The position numbers and the translations under genes were made by a program. From the NCBI RefSeq assembly GCF_040436345.1, contig NC_133224.1, positions 9,230,741 through 9,294,740 on the forward strand: DNA of 64,000 nt, given 5' to 3'. A model generated the notes under the pieces. That model saw only the letters and a program-made list of their open reading frames with translations, did not search any database and was not told the DNA's origin. Of the stretch, positions 46,501 to 61,500 are shown in pieces; within the stretch, counting starts at the first letter, position 1; each line of letters begins with the position of its first letter. This DNA comes from Pagrus major (taxonomy: Eukaryota; Chordata; Actinopteri; Spariformes; Sparidae).

Positions 46501-49500
46501 CTCACTCTGTGGGATACGGGGGGCTGATATGGAGCATCCACTGCTGGAGATCTGAGCCCAGATATCTGCTTCTCCTATGGGTCAAGCAGCTACAGCAAGG
46601 GGCGGTCAAAAATACCATCAGAATCTACTGAATTGCAATCATGATCCACAATCTAGATTGCAATAATTTTTCTGATTTTCCCTGTTGACTATAGCCGGGC
46701 TTGAAATAGCAAAATAGTTCTTTTTAGGCACAAGCTCCTCATCCAGCATGTTGCTAGCTGTAGCCATGTGTAGTAATTCAGTAGTCGCACTGCAAGTCAG
46801 TGAGTTTTCCACAACACGCTCCTGATAATGTTTCACAATAAAAACCTTGATTTTTACTTTTACTTTATTTGCTTTGACTTTTAAAAAAAAAAATGTTTTG
46901 CATCAATTCCGAATCTTTCATCTTTTTTTAAATACTGTATTTCTAAAGTCTTTAGTGTATTTCTTAAAAAACAAATATCCTTCAACTACCACTGATAGTT
47001 ACGTCACTTATATTGCGCTCTGTAATTTTCAACCAGTCCATCAGATAGAATGATAAGTGAAAGTTCAGAGAAACTCAGCCAGACAAACTCCTTATCATCT
47101 TATTTGCTACATCATAAATCTTGATTTTATTGTCAAGAAATTTCTCAGTACTTTCCAGTTTCCCTACGCTGCCTGTGGGTAGTTTTATTTACAAACAATT
47201 GGTTAAGTATTTACCGAAGACTGCTTGTTACTGTTGTTTTTAGCAAAATGTTCAAGCAGTATTAGATATTGCATTCACTGGGAACTATTTACAGCTGCGG
47301 ATGAATACACATTTGGCAAATTATTTCACAGAAGCAGGACAGTGAATGTGGGAGCGACTCAAATTAAATATAGTACAGTACACCATGTTTCTTAACAAAG
47401 AATCATTCTGTGGAAGTTTCAATGGACTAGTTGCATAAAGGGAAAGTACTGTACAGTCCTGTCACAGCACTGATCTGAGTTAAATGAGAGCACACATGAG
47501 AATCTGAATGCAGTAGAAACTAAATTTACTCCCGTGCTGTCACTCCTGTCAAGTTATCACATCAAACCTGCGCGAGGAAACATTTATGTGACACTTTGGT
47601 CTGTTCAAATGTTTCGAGAACGACGTCTCCGCAAACACCCAGAATGCAGCAGGGTTAGAAAGCGAGGGTCTGCTCTATCTATTAAGTCGTATGAACGTGA
47701 TGTCCGCGTGTCTCTAGGGATCAGGTTGAAGGAAGTCCCTCCTAAAAAATCACCGTAAACACATCAGACACACACTCCTTCCTGTCTGCTTCTCCTGTCA
47801 CCTGCTTAACAGCTTCCTGTGAAAATAAAGACAGAACCATGTTAATGACATGCATATATTGTACAAAAAAAAGTCGATTTTGAAGCTTTGGGATTCACTT
47901 TAAAGGCAGCAGCTGACAGCTAAACGCTTTTGTTATCAGGTTCTTTTGAAGCAAACCTGCCGGCCTCTGTGACAGCTCACAAGTGTGAGTTATGGCAAGG
48001 TGAATTACTGTACGACTGCTTCTCGGCTTGTGTTTACCCGCTGTGTGTGTAGATGTTAAGCACACACGCATGGTGTGTGCGCTTAACATCTGCATGTGTT
48101 TGAGCAAGGGAGACCTCTGCCATTATTAGGCTTTTACATCCTGACAACTGGGAGCCTGATGGGATAAAAATAACCCAGCGCTCTTCCAATTTTGTCATCT
48201 TTTGGGACTGCTTCTCCCGACTGTTTTTGATTTTGCGTGCGTCCCCCTGGATTGTCAGAGGTCACTGACGGCCACTTCCTGTCACATGGCTCCTCATTGT
48301 AGTGCCCGCAACCGTCCCCAAACATACCCAAAAAAAAATAGGACACCAGGGAAGGAAAGGCTTGTGCTGTCATATTTCTGAATCGCACGCCGGGTGGCCC
48401 ATCTTAAATACTGTCACTTAATGACAGTGGTTTTTTTTGTTTGTTTTATCTTAGAATTATCTCTCTTCTCTCTGAGCTTCTGAAGATAAGTTTCATGCGT
48501 ACGTGAAGAACAGAATCAGGCCACGAGTATAGAAAGACATGAGATCAAAATAGTAGAAAGTCTTTTGTAAAAGTGTGCCGTTATCAGTTTTGATGTCTTT
48601 TGCGAAACAAAGAAAGTAAAATAGGGATTCACAAAAGGGATGTGCAGCCATCTGTGTGTGTGTGCGTATGTAAAACACAAGTAAAGTACTTGAGTTTTGT
48701 GCCTGTTTAAATAACCAAACAGCCAAATAGATATGCATGCTATGCAAACAGCAGGCTATGTAAACTGCACTGGCGGGCTAAGCAAATGCATTATGTAACT
48801 TGTTATCAGATGCTTTTTCGACTGGAGACGGACCGACTCTGCTAAAAGAGCCTCATTGTGTTGATAATCTTTCCTGTCGTTGATTGATGCGCATTTGAAC
48901 AAAAAGCTAAACAATTTAAGTGTTTACAAGGTATTTGTGGTTGTTTTTGTTCCTCTTTTTCACTGCACAGGGTTTAAAGGAATTACGGTATGTGTGCTTG
49001 TACACCAGGCGGATTCTTGATTGTACCAGGAAGTTGCAGGTGATCTTTGTTTTTAATTGCAACAGCTTAGTCAAAACACAAGTTAAACATTCAGTGCTAC
49101 CACATCATCATTTAACAGGTGGAGACTTAAAAGCCACTCTGGTTTCACTCGCTCCAGCCAGCCTACAAACAAACCAACAGTGTGTCAGCCAACCTCTGGT
49201 ACTGTATCGCCGTGAGGCTCGGCCTGTTCAGTCTACATGGGCATCCTCCCCAGTGTCCTATCATCCAAACTTAGCACGGGCACATGTCCAGTCCAATGTC
49301 TCCTTTTGCTTCTTCTGGCAATTGCCAAGTGGCAACTCTATAACTAACGTGTCAAGTCTTGTTTCAGTAAATGGATCCTACATCAAAAAGCCACTGAAAA
49401 TGCCACATGGTCGCCTATATGCTATACTGTACATTGCATATGGATGCACTTTTTTTTTTTTTTCTTTTTTTACAAGCATCCAAAATAGTTGTGTTATTTG

Positions 49501-52473
49501 CAACTTCTATATTTTGGGAAATTAGCATATTACTAGCACCATACTTGGCCTAACCTCTCAAGTATGGAGCTAGAACTAGCAGCTGGTTAGCTTAGCTTGG
49601 CATTTAGACTCGAAATAGGGTAAAACAGCTGGCCTTTTTTTTGTTTGGGGGAAAAAACAAACAAGCCAGGCTAGTCGTTTCCCCCTTTTCTTATGGCTTT
49701 CCCATTCTACAGATAGCTCCTCTGATACAGTAGCAGGAACTGAAAGCTGTCTGCTTGTGGTTTGGGTGTTACGTCTCCCTCGGCAGCTCTGTGGCTTTGT
49801 GTTTGGTCTGAAAATGTTGCCAAACAGGCGGCATCATCATTTGTTGGGTTTGGACAGGGCCTTGGCGCTACTTGGATTGACATTAAACAAGTGGTTAAAG
49901 GTTTGACAGATTGTCTCTGTCATTTTCTATCCACTTTGTGGAGTAATTGTGACTTATATCTTCTTATAAAATGAGCTTGTATGTATCTGTATATGTGTGT
50001 TTCTGTGGTTATGGCTCCACTGAGACAGTTTGGCACCTGGCCAGCTCAAACTGTCTGTCGCTTGGAAGGCTGGAAGTAATGGGTTCATTTCCCCAGTGGG
50101 ACCGCAGGGTCACTGAATACAAACAAGTGGGGGATGCCTGGGGACGCTGCGTGAATGACAACAGCACACGAGAGATCCCGGCAGGAACACACAGTGCTCC
50201 AAAACTTGTTTCATAACTTGTCCCTATTCCAGATCACACAAGGAAGAGGCGTGCGTTTTTAATAAATGCTTGCAGGGCAGGTGTGGTCATCCTACTGGAG
50301 GCAGGCGGAGCCACATTGGAACGAAATGTCCTTAAAGGTGCACTATGTAGTTTTGGGCAAGAAATTCTAATCAGAAGAGAAAGATCTTCATTGACGTATA
50401 TTTGTATGCCTAAACAAACAAAATAAACAAACTTTCTTCGTTTTCATGACTGAATAAACTGAAACACAATTTGATAATGTTTTACTCTGTTTCAGTCAGA
50501 GTTATAATTTCTTCTACAAAACTACATAGTGCCCCTTTTAAAGGGTGAACACAGGGGCATACAAGTGCTCCACTTCTCCTCCAAGGAAAACAAATGTTAT
50601 GTAAGAAACACCGGCTTCTTTATATCCACAGCTTAGTGACTGTGTCATCCAAAGCTTGTGTCACCTCTTTGCAATCATGCAAATCCAGAAGTTTCTATGT
50701 GCTGCTGCTGTTTTGTAACCTGTCAGTGAATCACTCTAAAAGCTGCAGCTTAAAGTGAGTCAGACATTTAAGACACCTGGCATTTAAAACCATTTTTTGT
50801 TGAATGGATGCCAATAGTGCTGATCCTGAGGATTATTATCCACAGTGATTCATCATTCATCATCCGTTTACTGCAGCTCAAGATAATGTTGGTTTCACAG
50901 AACCAAACAACATTTTGGAAAAGGGCAGGCACTTTAAAAAAGTGGACGATCCTTCTATTGATCACCATTTTCACAGGTTAACTTCAACCAATCAGATCAA
51001 CAGTGAAAGAGCGTTACAAGCTGAGCCCTGTGGTAAAGCAAACTGTTAATGAAGCCGGTTGAAAAAACGTGAAATAACGACCTAAATGATTAAATGATTA
51101 GCACGATTGTTTTTACGCCAACATGTCTGCTTCATTCCAAAGGAAAATAAGTGATTTTTTTCAGTCATCACATATATATTTGCTACAAAATATGGACCAA
51201 CTTTGCAAACACAGCCTTATTTTACTAGGACACTATATGATGGTGTGTTTTGAACCAGCACCTGTGCTATCCAGTAAAGCTGTTTTTTAAGCTGGCTCGT
51301 GCAAACTCTGCAGGTGCAACCTTGAAACACAGGTGTATAAACAGCTGTAACTAAAAGTGACATGAAAACGAGGAAGTGTGCTGAACTTCCTCCAGATGCT
51401 TCATCTCTAACCTGATTGTTTTTTTGTCTCTTGTAGACCCCTGTCTTGTCGTGATGCCACCATGCATAGGTGAGGCCGACCGCTTCAGTCTGGAGGCGCT
51501 GCGGCACATCCACAAACAGCTGGACGACGACAATGACGGGGGAATAGAGGTCAACGAGAGTGTTGAGGTGAGCTTTGAGAATGTGCATTTACAGTTCTGG
51601 GTGTAAAGGTGACACAAGTTGAAGCATGTTGCTTTAAGACACATGACGAGGCACATAGTCACGTGTAGCTAAATCGAAACCTGTGATCTTAAGTGGTTTC
51701 CAACCTGGGGACAGAACCTCATGATGGGGCCCTGAAGTAAATCTGAGGTTGTTTTTATCTAAATTTAGCCATTTTCTTGTGAAATACTGAATGATTCTAC
51801 CGTTTGAGGCTTTTAAAAAGCCTTCAGGAGGAAGGTAAATTGACTCTGGTTGAAATGCTCACAAGTCATGTACACACTAGGGTCATAAACGGTGATAGAA
51901 GAATGGACATTTCCTCATTTTAATGGGTCACAAGCAAGAAGGTTGAGAACCAATCGGGCAAAGAACGAAACCTTTAGGCCTAATTGCTTTACAAGACCTG
52001 CACAAAGACAGTAATTTGGCTCTTGACCTTTTTAAGATGAGGTGTAAACAGGAGCAATTATTTTGTAGATTATTAGGTAAACTAAACCAAACGCTGGTTT
52101 GTGAATCGTGTGTTGACACAAGAATACTTCCCTGTCAGCTCCGAAAGTGGAACGCCACATAAAAATAAATGTTTAGTTTACAAAGCTAACAGTGAGTAAC
52201 AGCTTGAGGCAGTGGGTCAGGCTCTATAGCTATCCCAATAGTCAAATAATTTTTAGCTTAGCTTTTTAGGTCAGAGGAGGGAGACACACTGGTGTCACAC
52301 ATCGTTAGTGGCACTTTTACATACATTTTACCATCATTTGAAGCAAAAGAATATAGATTTTTAGTTTTATTTGGATAAAAGTTTCATCCTTTTATTTGCG
52401 ACCTTTCAGTCAAACTCAAGACAGTTAATTTAAAGTTGTCGTAAAATATTTGCAAGTGATGCAGTTGTAGCCT

Positions 52474-52555
<82 letters not shown>

Positions 52556-55500
52556 GTGGGGTCTGTAGTCAGGTGGGACAGGCTTCTGTGAGTGAGTAGA
52601 GCGGCAGAGCTGACACCTGAGAGCACTCTGACCTGCCGTGGCCTCCACGTCTCTTGGTAATCAACGACCTCTTACGATCAGAAAGAAACCACTCGGGACC
52701 GTGGTCACATTCTGTGTGTATGTGTGTTGGCAGGAGTCATTTTTAACTGGCTGAGAAGTGCTGGTGTGAGAAACCGTTATACCCCCTCAGCCCTGCAGTG
52801 GCCCCTCAGTAAGGAGCTGGATGCGTCCCGTCTAAGACCCTTGAGGGCTGCAGTTAGAACTGGCCCGCGGCCCACTTGAAGGCGATGTGTGTCCGTGCAT
52901 GTACGACTGATGCTGTACTGTATCGGAGCATGTTATGTGTTGCCCCCTGCCCTCTTTCTCCCCTTTGTCTTTATAAGGGCCGCGAGTCGTGTCTGTTTCT
53001 TTCCAGCAGAAAGTCAAAGTTGTTTTTGGCCGCAGCTCATTACTGAGGATTTCCAAGCTTCTTCTCTGGGCTCCGGTGGCGGGTGGAGCAGGGTTTCATA
53101 ACATGATGGATGCTCCTTTCACCAAATTAGTGACTGTCTATCAGTTAGTTGTAAGAAAGAGGGAGTTTGTCACATGAACAGGAGTGCAGGACCTAAACAA
53201 GTGGATTTTATGTGAAAGTGAAAAGACTTGACTGCATGAAGAAAAACATAGAAACTGTGCAGCCATTTTGAATTTAGCTACTTTATACTCCCCCCCACTA
53301 CATTTATTTGATTAATTTGGTAACTAGCTATTTTGCAGATTTAGATTATTTTATTGTTTACAGGCTATTAATTGTGTTACCAATCAGATAGTGTTGTGGG
53401 CGGGACATTGTGTGAGAGGATGTTGCATCAGAGCCAAAGTAGCACATTTTTACATTTGATTGTTTTATAGGCAATCTGACCGATACAGATAATTGGGGAA
53501 ATGCTGAATGTCGGCCCTGATAATCCGGCCATGCCTACTATTCAACACTAATCTCTTGAGAGGGAGACAATATTTTGGTACCAGGAAAGAGACTTCAGTA
53601 TGAAGAAGGATGCCGCAGTGAGCATGCTTATGTTCCAGGTTGTCATTTTTAAGAGTGACAAGCAAATGTAGCTCTATTTATGTCAGGGTCATGGGTTTGA
53701 TCACCGGCTCCTCCCGTCCACATCCCGCAATGTGGGTGGGAAAATGTCTTTTTGGACACGATTTACTGTCTATTTTCAGTACAATGTCAGTCTCTTCCCG
53801 GCAGCGATGAGTTGAGCGGAGGGACGTGGTTATGAGGGACGGTGACGAGTGTGGGGCCGTCACCTCGTCGCCCCTTTGCCACCTGGCTGAAACCTTACAC
53901 TGAGCCAACAAAGATCTCACTGGCACTTCCTGCTTCTTTTCCTTCTCTTATTACTCCCCAACACCACACACGCACAAACTTTTATCCAAAAGTTTTAGAG
54001 GATGACTGAGACGAATTTACGAGGATGTTCATATCTGTAATGTTATAGCCGTGGCCAGGGTATCCAGTTTTTCATGACATGCATTTCAGAGATTCTTATG
54101 CTGCTGGTAAGGATGACGTGAGTGGTGATTGATAGTGTCAGCGGCTTCTGGCTGATGTTTACCTGTTTGGGTTTTAGGCACATGTCTGAGCAGGGCAAAT
54201 TTGATTTGATTGATGTCCTTGGAGGCATTTCTGTTTATCCACTATGATTTGTGGATTGTAACGCTGGGTTTTTAAGCCAAAAATGCAGAAAAACAAACAC
54301 AAATTTGCTGTTTTTTCTCGTCCTTCATTAATTGTTTGGTGAAAGGTATTAAGTACGATAGAATAATCAAGGAAATAAACAGCAGAATAAGTTGCAGCCG
54401 TAAAGGTCTTGGCTCTTATTTCACCACATGATACTGTGAGCACTTCTATGTGCACGACTCTGACTTCATACTTTCTCTGTTGCTCGATTCAAGGCAGCGT
54501 TAATTTGTCCATGTATTCATGGAGCTGCAGCAGCAAAGCAAAAGGCCCAGGCAGACAAAGACAATCATTTCAGTTTGTCTTTGTTCAGGCAGCCTTCAGA
54601 TGGAGGTGCTGTCTTTCTACTTTGTTTCAGAGTCTAGGGTTGACCTTGCAAATGTATTCAAGTTACTCAGGAATTTTGGCTGCAAGCTGAGAAGGTTCAC
54701 ACTTATTTTTGGTATTTTGATTGCAGGTAATTTGTCATCTCAAGCAATGCATGCACCAGAAATCTGCATGTTGTGCTATTACAACCCACTTTAGCACCGA
54801 ATAGTGGTTTTAAGTACTGAACTTAAGTGGAGTGCAAGTGAGGAACTGAGGAAAACAGCCCTCGTATTTCCTACTTACAGGGTACAAGGTAATTTAATTA
54901 TCATTACGCAACACAGGGTTGTATTATCATATATACAGTTATTTACATACAGAAACACAGTGCATCTTTTGAATCTGCGTCAGGGTGTATGTAAGCAGCA
55001 GCAACGAGATGGTGATGATAGTGTGGTCGGCATCTTCATATCAAAAGTTCGACATCTGAGAAACACTGTCATCAACTTTGTGTCTATAACATCGATCACA
55101 CTCACTCCGAGTCCACCTCTCCTCGTCCCGTTGTAGTCCTGTCTACTCAGAACACAACAGCTTGATTTAGTTTCTTTTAGTACATTTTGCTGATACTTCT
55201 GCACTTTTACTAAATTAACATTTTAAATTCTTTCTGCCTATTTTATTCTTAGAATAAAATAATACTGAAGAAGATAACAAAGATTAAATTATTACTATTT
55301 CTTATTATTATCATCTTATATTCTGCACTACGCAGCTCAGGGAGACTCTTTGCTGTTTCTTTGTTTTGCACAACGGCAATAAAGACTTGAATCTTGATTC
55401 TTACCTTTACTTGTAATGGAATATTGTTAGACTATGGTATTTCTACGTTTACTTCATTAAAAAATCTGAGGACTTTGCCCACCACTGTCACTGAGTGGAA

Positions 55501-58500
55501 AGCGGCCTTATCAGTTACCTGTGAATTACCTGGTAGCACTGCGCTGTTTTTAAAATTCCTCTGTAGCTTAACAACAATCAGTGTTGATAAGTTACAGGGA
55601 AATGATCCTCACAGACATTTTAACATCTTACCATGTTTTATAGGTTACATCAGCACACACAGATGATTTATAGGTCGTTGAGTCATTGTCATGAGTTGCA
55701 TTCGTCATTACAGACAAGACAAGAACACGTCTGCACCTATAAAACATATGTACTCACACATACGGTATTGACAGTGGAGTGGTGAGGCGAGGAGAGCAAA
55801 CAAGGAAGTGGCCAGCCCAACAAGTTCCTCCATTCCCTGCGCAGCTACTGTATTCAGGTATCAGTCAGGATGTTGAACAGAAAAGGCTTTGGCTGCTTTT
55901 GAAGTTGATGTTCGGAGTCGCTGCTGAACACAAATAGCTCTCTAGTGAAGCAGACAGCTGGATTTTTGTCAGAATCAGTTGGCGTGATGAGGGGAAAAGG
56001 TCGATTTTGGCAGTCTCACCAGCATTGCTGTTCACTCTCATGATTATCTGATGTTTGAAGTTGTGTGTATTTATAATCCGTTCCCAGAAATCTCCCAGAA
56101 AGTGATTTTCTACCCCTGAAGGCCTCTAGATGATGTGTATAAATAGTCTCAAAATCAAAAGTAATCACTTTTTTTACAGTCTGTAATTTGACCACCGTGG
56201 AGAAGAATTTTATTAGGAATGAAATCCAGCTGTAATCCAGTGAAACACGACCCCGTCTCTGATGACTCTGTGAGTCTGGGCGTCGTCGGGGTGTTTTGAC
56301 TGACTTTCGGGGGTCTGTTGCTGAGCACAGTCGCCGGGGACGGCAGGTGCACGTCGTCTCCCCGGGGCGTTGGGCTGCGCGCTGCCCTGCCTGCCTGCCA
56401 AGAAGACGCTCAGCTGGATCGCGTTGCATCACTTTGAAATTGCAAGAACCCCGACCCGCGTCACAGCAGGGGAGGATGGTGCTGCTTCTGTGTGGACTTT
56501 ATTAGTTCTTGACAGGCCATGAATAACAACTTGGTGGAAAAATTAGGCCAGCATGTGAGTTCTAGATGTGTGCAAGCATCCTGTATGTATGACTCACTTG
56601 TGTTTAGGCTTGTTGGGTATGAACAGAAGGAACTTGAGGCGGCTCATGGAGCATTTAGGGTGTATCTGTAGAAAGTAGAAACCTCAGAGGGTTCAAAGAG
56701 GTGTTTGTTTACTCGTCTGGGAATTTGCTAGAGGGAACCGTCAAGTGAGATTTTTTATTTATGACCATGAGACCTTTAAAGGCTTGGTTCAAAAGCATGC
56801 TTTCTTCTCCTAAAACTACTGATATCAAGCCATGTGCTCAACATTTTCAGAAATGCAGTCAGTTGCTCGTTTGCCAAGATGTGAGGATTGATGCCACATT
56901 ATCTATGTGTGGAGCTAACGCTAGGAGGTGATGAGCGTAGCGTCAAGATTGGATGCAGGGTGATACTGCTAGCCAGGCTTTCTCCAGATGCCTCTAAAGC
57001 ACAGTCGTTAAAGTGTTTTATCTTGTTTGATTGAAGAATTTAATTCTTGGCGAGCAGTGGACGGGTGTAGTGACTTCCTGGAGTCTTGAGCACCCGGGCG
57101 CTGGTCGCCAAGAAATGGTTGTAACTTAAATCCTCACCTTGTTGTCTTTACATCTCTGGTTAACAGACGAGATACACTGTCTTAAGGAGTGAGTTTTGGC
57201 ATATTTTTTAACTTGACAGAGCTAGGCTAGCTGCTATTTCCAGCTTTTACGCTAAGCTAATCTCCTCCGGGTTCTCGCTCAATATTTAGCACACAGACGT
57301 TGAAGCAGTGAACCAAAGAAATACTCTGTTCTGGGGATTTTCCGGAGTAATTATGATTTAAATATAAACTATAAACCATATTGCATCAATATGATCAAGT
57401 GTGGTGATTTGTTTGGTGAAACATTTGTTGAATTTAGCATTTGCCAGAATTAGACATTGGTACTTGTTCATTTTAAACTTGATTTTCCTGAAAATGTTCT
57501 TCTCTATTAATCCATTAGCCGATCCAAAGAAAACTGATCGCCACCTATTTTGATACTTGTTTTTGATCGTTTTTCAAGCAAAACGTTTCTTTAATGTGAG
57601 GAATTGCTGAATAAAATCAAACTTTTTACTTGGATAGATTTAAGTAATTTAGACCCCTAACGTCAGCAAGTACAGGCCACTGCTGCTCAGAGGATAATCT
57701 AATAAAACACAAGCTTATGTAACAAAGACCAGGAAACATATAATTTAAAATGTCTGATAACGGAGCGCTTTGTTACGCAGAGACACCCACTTTGATCTTG
57801 TGCAGAGTAACAGGCCTCACTGAACTCCTTCTGAAAAACTCAAGAAGCATGAGGAAGATTTTATAATTCGAGTGATGGTTTCACGATGGAGACTGCCCAG
57901 CTGTCATGTGTGATAAATCAATTGTTCTCACACTTCATAAATCAGATCAGATCCAAGTACAGCAAACTTTTTGTCCCAAACTTACAACACATTAATAGCA
58001 ACTAATCAATCTTATAATCCTCTTCCTGTAGTTTCACATTACTGAAAGATTTGATCAATGTTGAGATATGTAAACGTGATGAACTTTTAGTAAATCATAT
58101 TAACAGTTGTAGACAGATGGTGTGGATGGAGACAGAGCAGAGGCTCTCGAACTCGAGCCAGCTTCCACCCAGTCTGGAATCTGATTGGAACAAATATGTC
58201 TTTGTTTGCTCCTGCCTGTGTCTGACGATGTGTCATACCCCGTCTGTGCTCGGCCTCTGTCTGTGTAAGTATAGAATATTAATCTCGAGGCTCTCTATCC
58301 CATATTCATGTGTACAAGACTCCAGCGCTTTATTTTTAGCGTTTACTGTCGCATCAAAGCGTAAACATAATTTAAGACCACTTTATCTGTTTTTTCTTGC
58401 CGGAATTTCTTCTCTTTTGACATTTCAGTAGGCCGTAATTATCACAACTATCACACTACCTAACCGCAGTAGCTGCAAGGCTCCCACACATCTTTATGTG

Positions 58501-61500
58501 TGCGGCTCACCACATATTTTATATGGCTCCATAAAACATGACAAAGCTGCCTTTGACCACATGCAAAGCTGCTCCGCCGCTCTGCCAGCAGGTTTCATAA
58601 TTAAAAATATTGAGTAAATGTACTTGGTTCATCTCATTAAGTAGCTCTTTGTAGTCTTGTGAGTGCAGTATTTTTTCTTCAACAAGTGTGACAGTTTACT
58701 TGGATCATATGCAGTGGTCGAATGCAGGGACAGACCGATTATCAGCCGGGCCATTTAAAAAGCAATATTCAGCATCTTTCCCATTAATAAGTAGCAGAAA
58801 ATGTAAATACTGAAGTAAATTTTGTCACTAGAATTTGTATTTTTACTGCAAATATATAATATGTTGGTTAAAAATATTTGTGGTCAGTCTCCTCGATTAC
58901 TAACAGTGTTGTGAAAGTACAATTAAAAGTAATTGATACATATTTACAAGTATGTATATACTGTTTGTTATGGGTCGACCGATTAAGTATCCGATTACAT
59001 TTTTAGCATTTTATTGATTATCAGATCAGTGTTTTTTGTTTTTTTTATGTATTACTGATAAAATAAATGTAATCTGCAAAGTAACTAGTAACTTAAGTTA
59101 AATAAATGTAGTGGAGTACGATATTTGCCTCCAAAATGAAGTGAAGTATAAAGTAGCAGAAAACAGTAATACTCAAATAAAGTACCTCAAAATTGTCCCT
59201 AAGTACAGTATTTGAGTAAATGTACTTAGTTACATTTCATCCGTAATATGATATTCCTGGAATATCATATGTATTATTCTGAAGTGGGACATTCTACATA
59301 ATGAGTACTGTTACTTTTGGTACTTTATATGCTAATACTATACTTTTACTTCGGTAAAAGATCTGAGTACTTCTTCCACCACAGACCATTTGTATGTAAA
59401 ATATAAGGTGTTGGATTGCTAACAAGAAAACTGGTGGTGAAGTAATAATCAACACGTCTGCACTCTAATGTCACTTTACCTCGATCGAGTTGAGATAAGA
59501 TTAAATGTCTGTGAGGATAAAGTGAAAATAGTCGGGTTAATTCACAATTATAGACTTCAAAAAAGAAGATTCTTTTGTGGCCATAAAGAGAGACTCAATC
59601 TGTCCACTCATTCATCAGTCCTTTTCTATTCTTGTTCATCTGCTCTGGCAAATGTCCTCGAAGTTTGCATCCGTTGCCAGCAGGACTTCATTTCTCATAA
59701 AGTACAGTGAGCATTAAGGGCTTTGCAAGACATTTGTTTGGACTACTATTGCACACATTGTGGTCCCTACAGTGACTCAGCAGACAGTTGGTTCCTTTAG
59801 TTGGTTCCTGGCTTTACGTCAGTGAGAAAGCTCATTTGCATTTGTATTGTGTAAGAAGAAGGAGAAGGAAAAAAACAACACTGGGCAAAGTTTTCAGGCT
59901 CCTTAGAGTATTTTGTCCACTACTGATGTGCTGAAAGAGCCTTTCAGACCCAAATGTGGACCCTTTGACGTAGGTGAACACAGGCTACAATAACAACTAA
60001 AGAGTTACTATAGGATTATTGTAGGTTCAGTATAAATCTGTAGTTTCTACAGCCCTCCTGTATCCTGGATACATTAATCTAAGTCTAATGAATCTCTTGA
60101 GAAATAGTTAATCTTCTTTTATCTTTTCAGCCGTGCTGGTGTTGTGGTTTGAGGATGTCGCAGTTTGTCGATCCACTATTTATTCCCAAACAAAAATATT
60201 TCAGTAACTATTGGGTGGATTGCTTTGAAATTTCATACTGATTCTGTAACTCCATGTTGATGTAACAAACTAGCTTGCGACTGCACATTTTAAAAATGGT
60301 GGCTGGAATAAAATGCTGCGAGTACTCGACCAATCAGAAATGTTTAGCGCTGCAACCTCCACCTCTAAAGTGCACTTTTGGCAAATAACTCCCCGCCCAG
60401 AGGGAATAATGTCCCTGTGGTGGAAACCCATCGAGTTTCTTACAGTGGAAACAAGACTTTCAGGTTAAATAAATACAACAAGTACAAAATAACAGAGTAT
60501 GGGTCTTGTATTAATTGCTACGTCACCTACCTTTGGCACACACAGGTTGAGTGTGTGTTTAATAATGTGCGTCACACACCACGCTTGCGTGTGAGGGTTG
60601 AATCGGACTGCTGATAAAAAGCACTTTGCATCACCAGTTGGCGCGCCCTCATACCACAGCCTGGAGAGAGATTCATCCAAGTGAAGAAGTGAAGAAATCT
60701 AGAAACATGGGTGTCGTCCACTCCTTTTTACATACATATATTCCATGCACTGAGATAAGACATTCATTTTCACCCTTTTCACGATGTCCATTACTGTGCT
60801 TCAATGCCAATGATTCCTTCAATATGAGAGACGCCAGATACTGCGTTCACAAAGCATCTGGTGCACCATTTTTTCTTCACTCTGACAACTTAAGTATCAT
60901 CACTTCCCGCCTCTTGAATGTGCCATTAGAATATACATGTGAGTGAGTGCAGGAGTGAATCTCACTGACGACATTTTCAAACCATTTCCTGATCACAGAG
61001 GGAGATTTCTTTCTGTGACAGGAAGAAAATGCGTTCAGCGCTTGTTGCAGGCGGCCTCTCAACACCAGACTGCCATTATGTATTCAATGTCAAACTCACA
61101 GCACTCCTTCAGACTCAGTGTAGATGTGTGAAAGCGCTGGTGCATTTGAAAAATGATGCCCACAGCCACATGTATGACCACGATAAGTACAGTCGTTCAA
61201 GACGCATCTTTGAATCCTTTTAGGATTATTTCAAAGGGAACTGGCGCAGCCGAGCATTGATGATAACCTCCATCTTTAGTGCAGGCATGTGACGTTTCTC
61301 AAGCTGTGTTGGGATCTGTCTCAAGTCAGATGTGAAACTCACTGATCTGTAACTATTGTGGTTTATTAATGGTGTGAAATGTTAAAACAGCCTCTGCTGC
61401 TGCTAAAGTTTATATCGTAGTCTCTATGTTGCTTATGAAATCTTCCTCTGACAGCAGTTTTGTACTCGAGAGTCAAAGGCTCTGAGTTTTGGTAACACCT

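Noticed and set aside
48920..49525. 201-codon plus-strand open frame with a hydrophobic start, inside stim2 intron 1
   Set aside because: It begins at GTG, not ATG, shows no domain, and its hydrophobic start and end come from T-rich tracts. No promoter or splice context.
52384..52648. Open frames encoding poly-His-Thr across the GT/CA repeats (also 62881-63279)
   Set aside because: They are products of dinucleotide repeats read in open phases, not genes.
53684..53730. Possible tRNA-derived SINE fragment (GGTTTGATCACCGGCTCC)
   Set aside because: Under 50 bp, with neither A-box nor tail visible; noted within the intron entry only.
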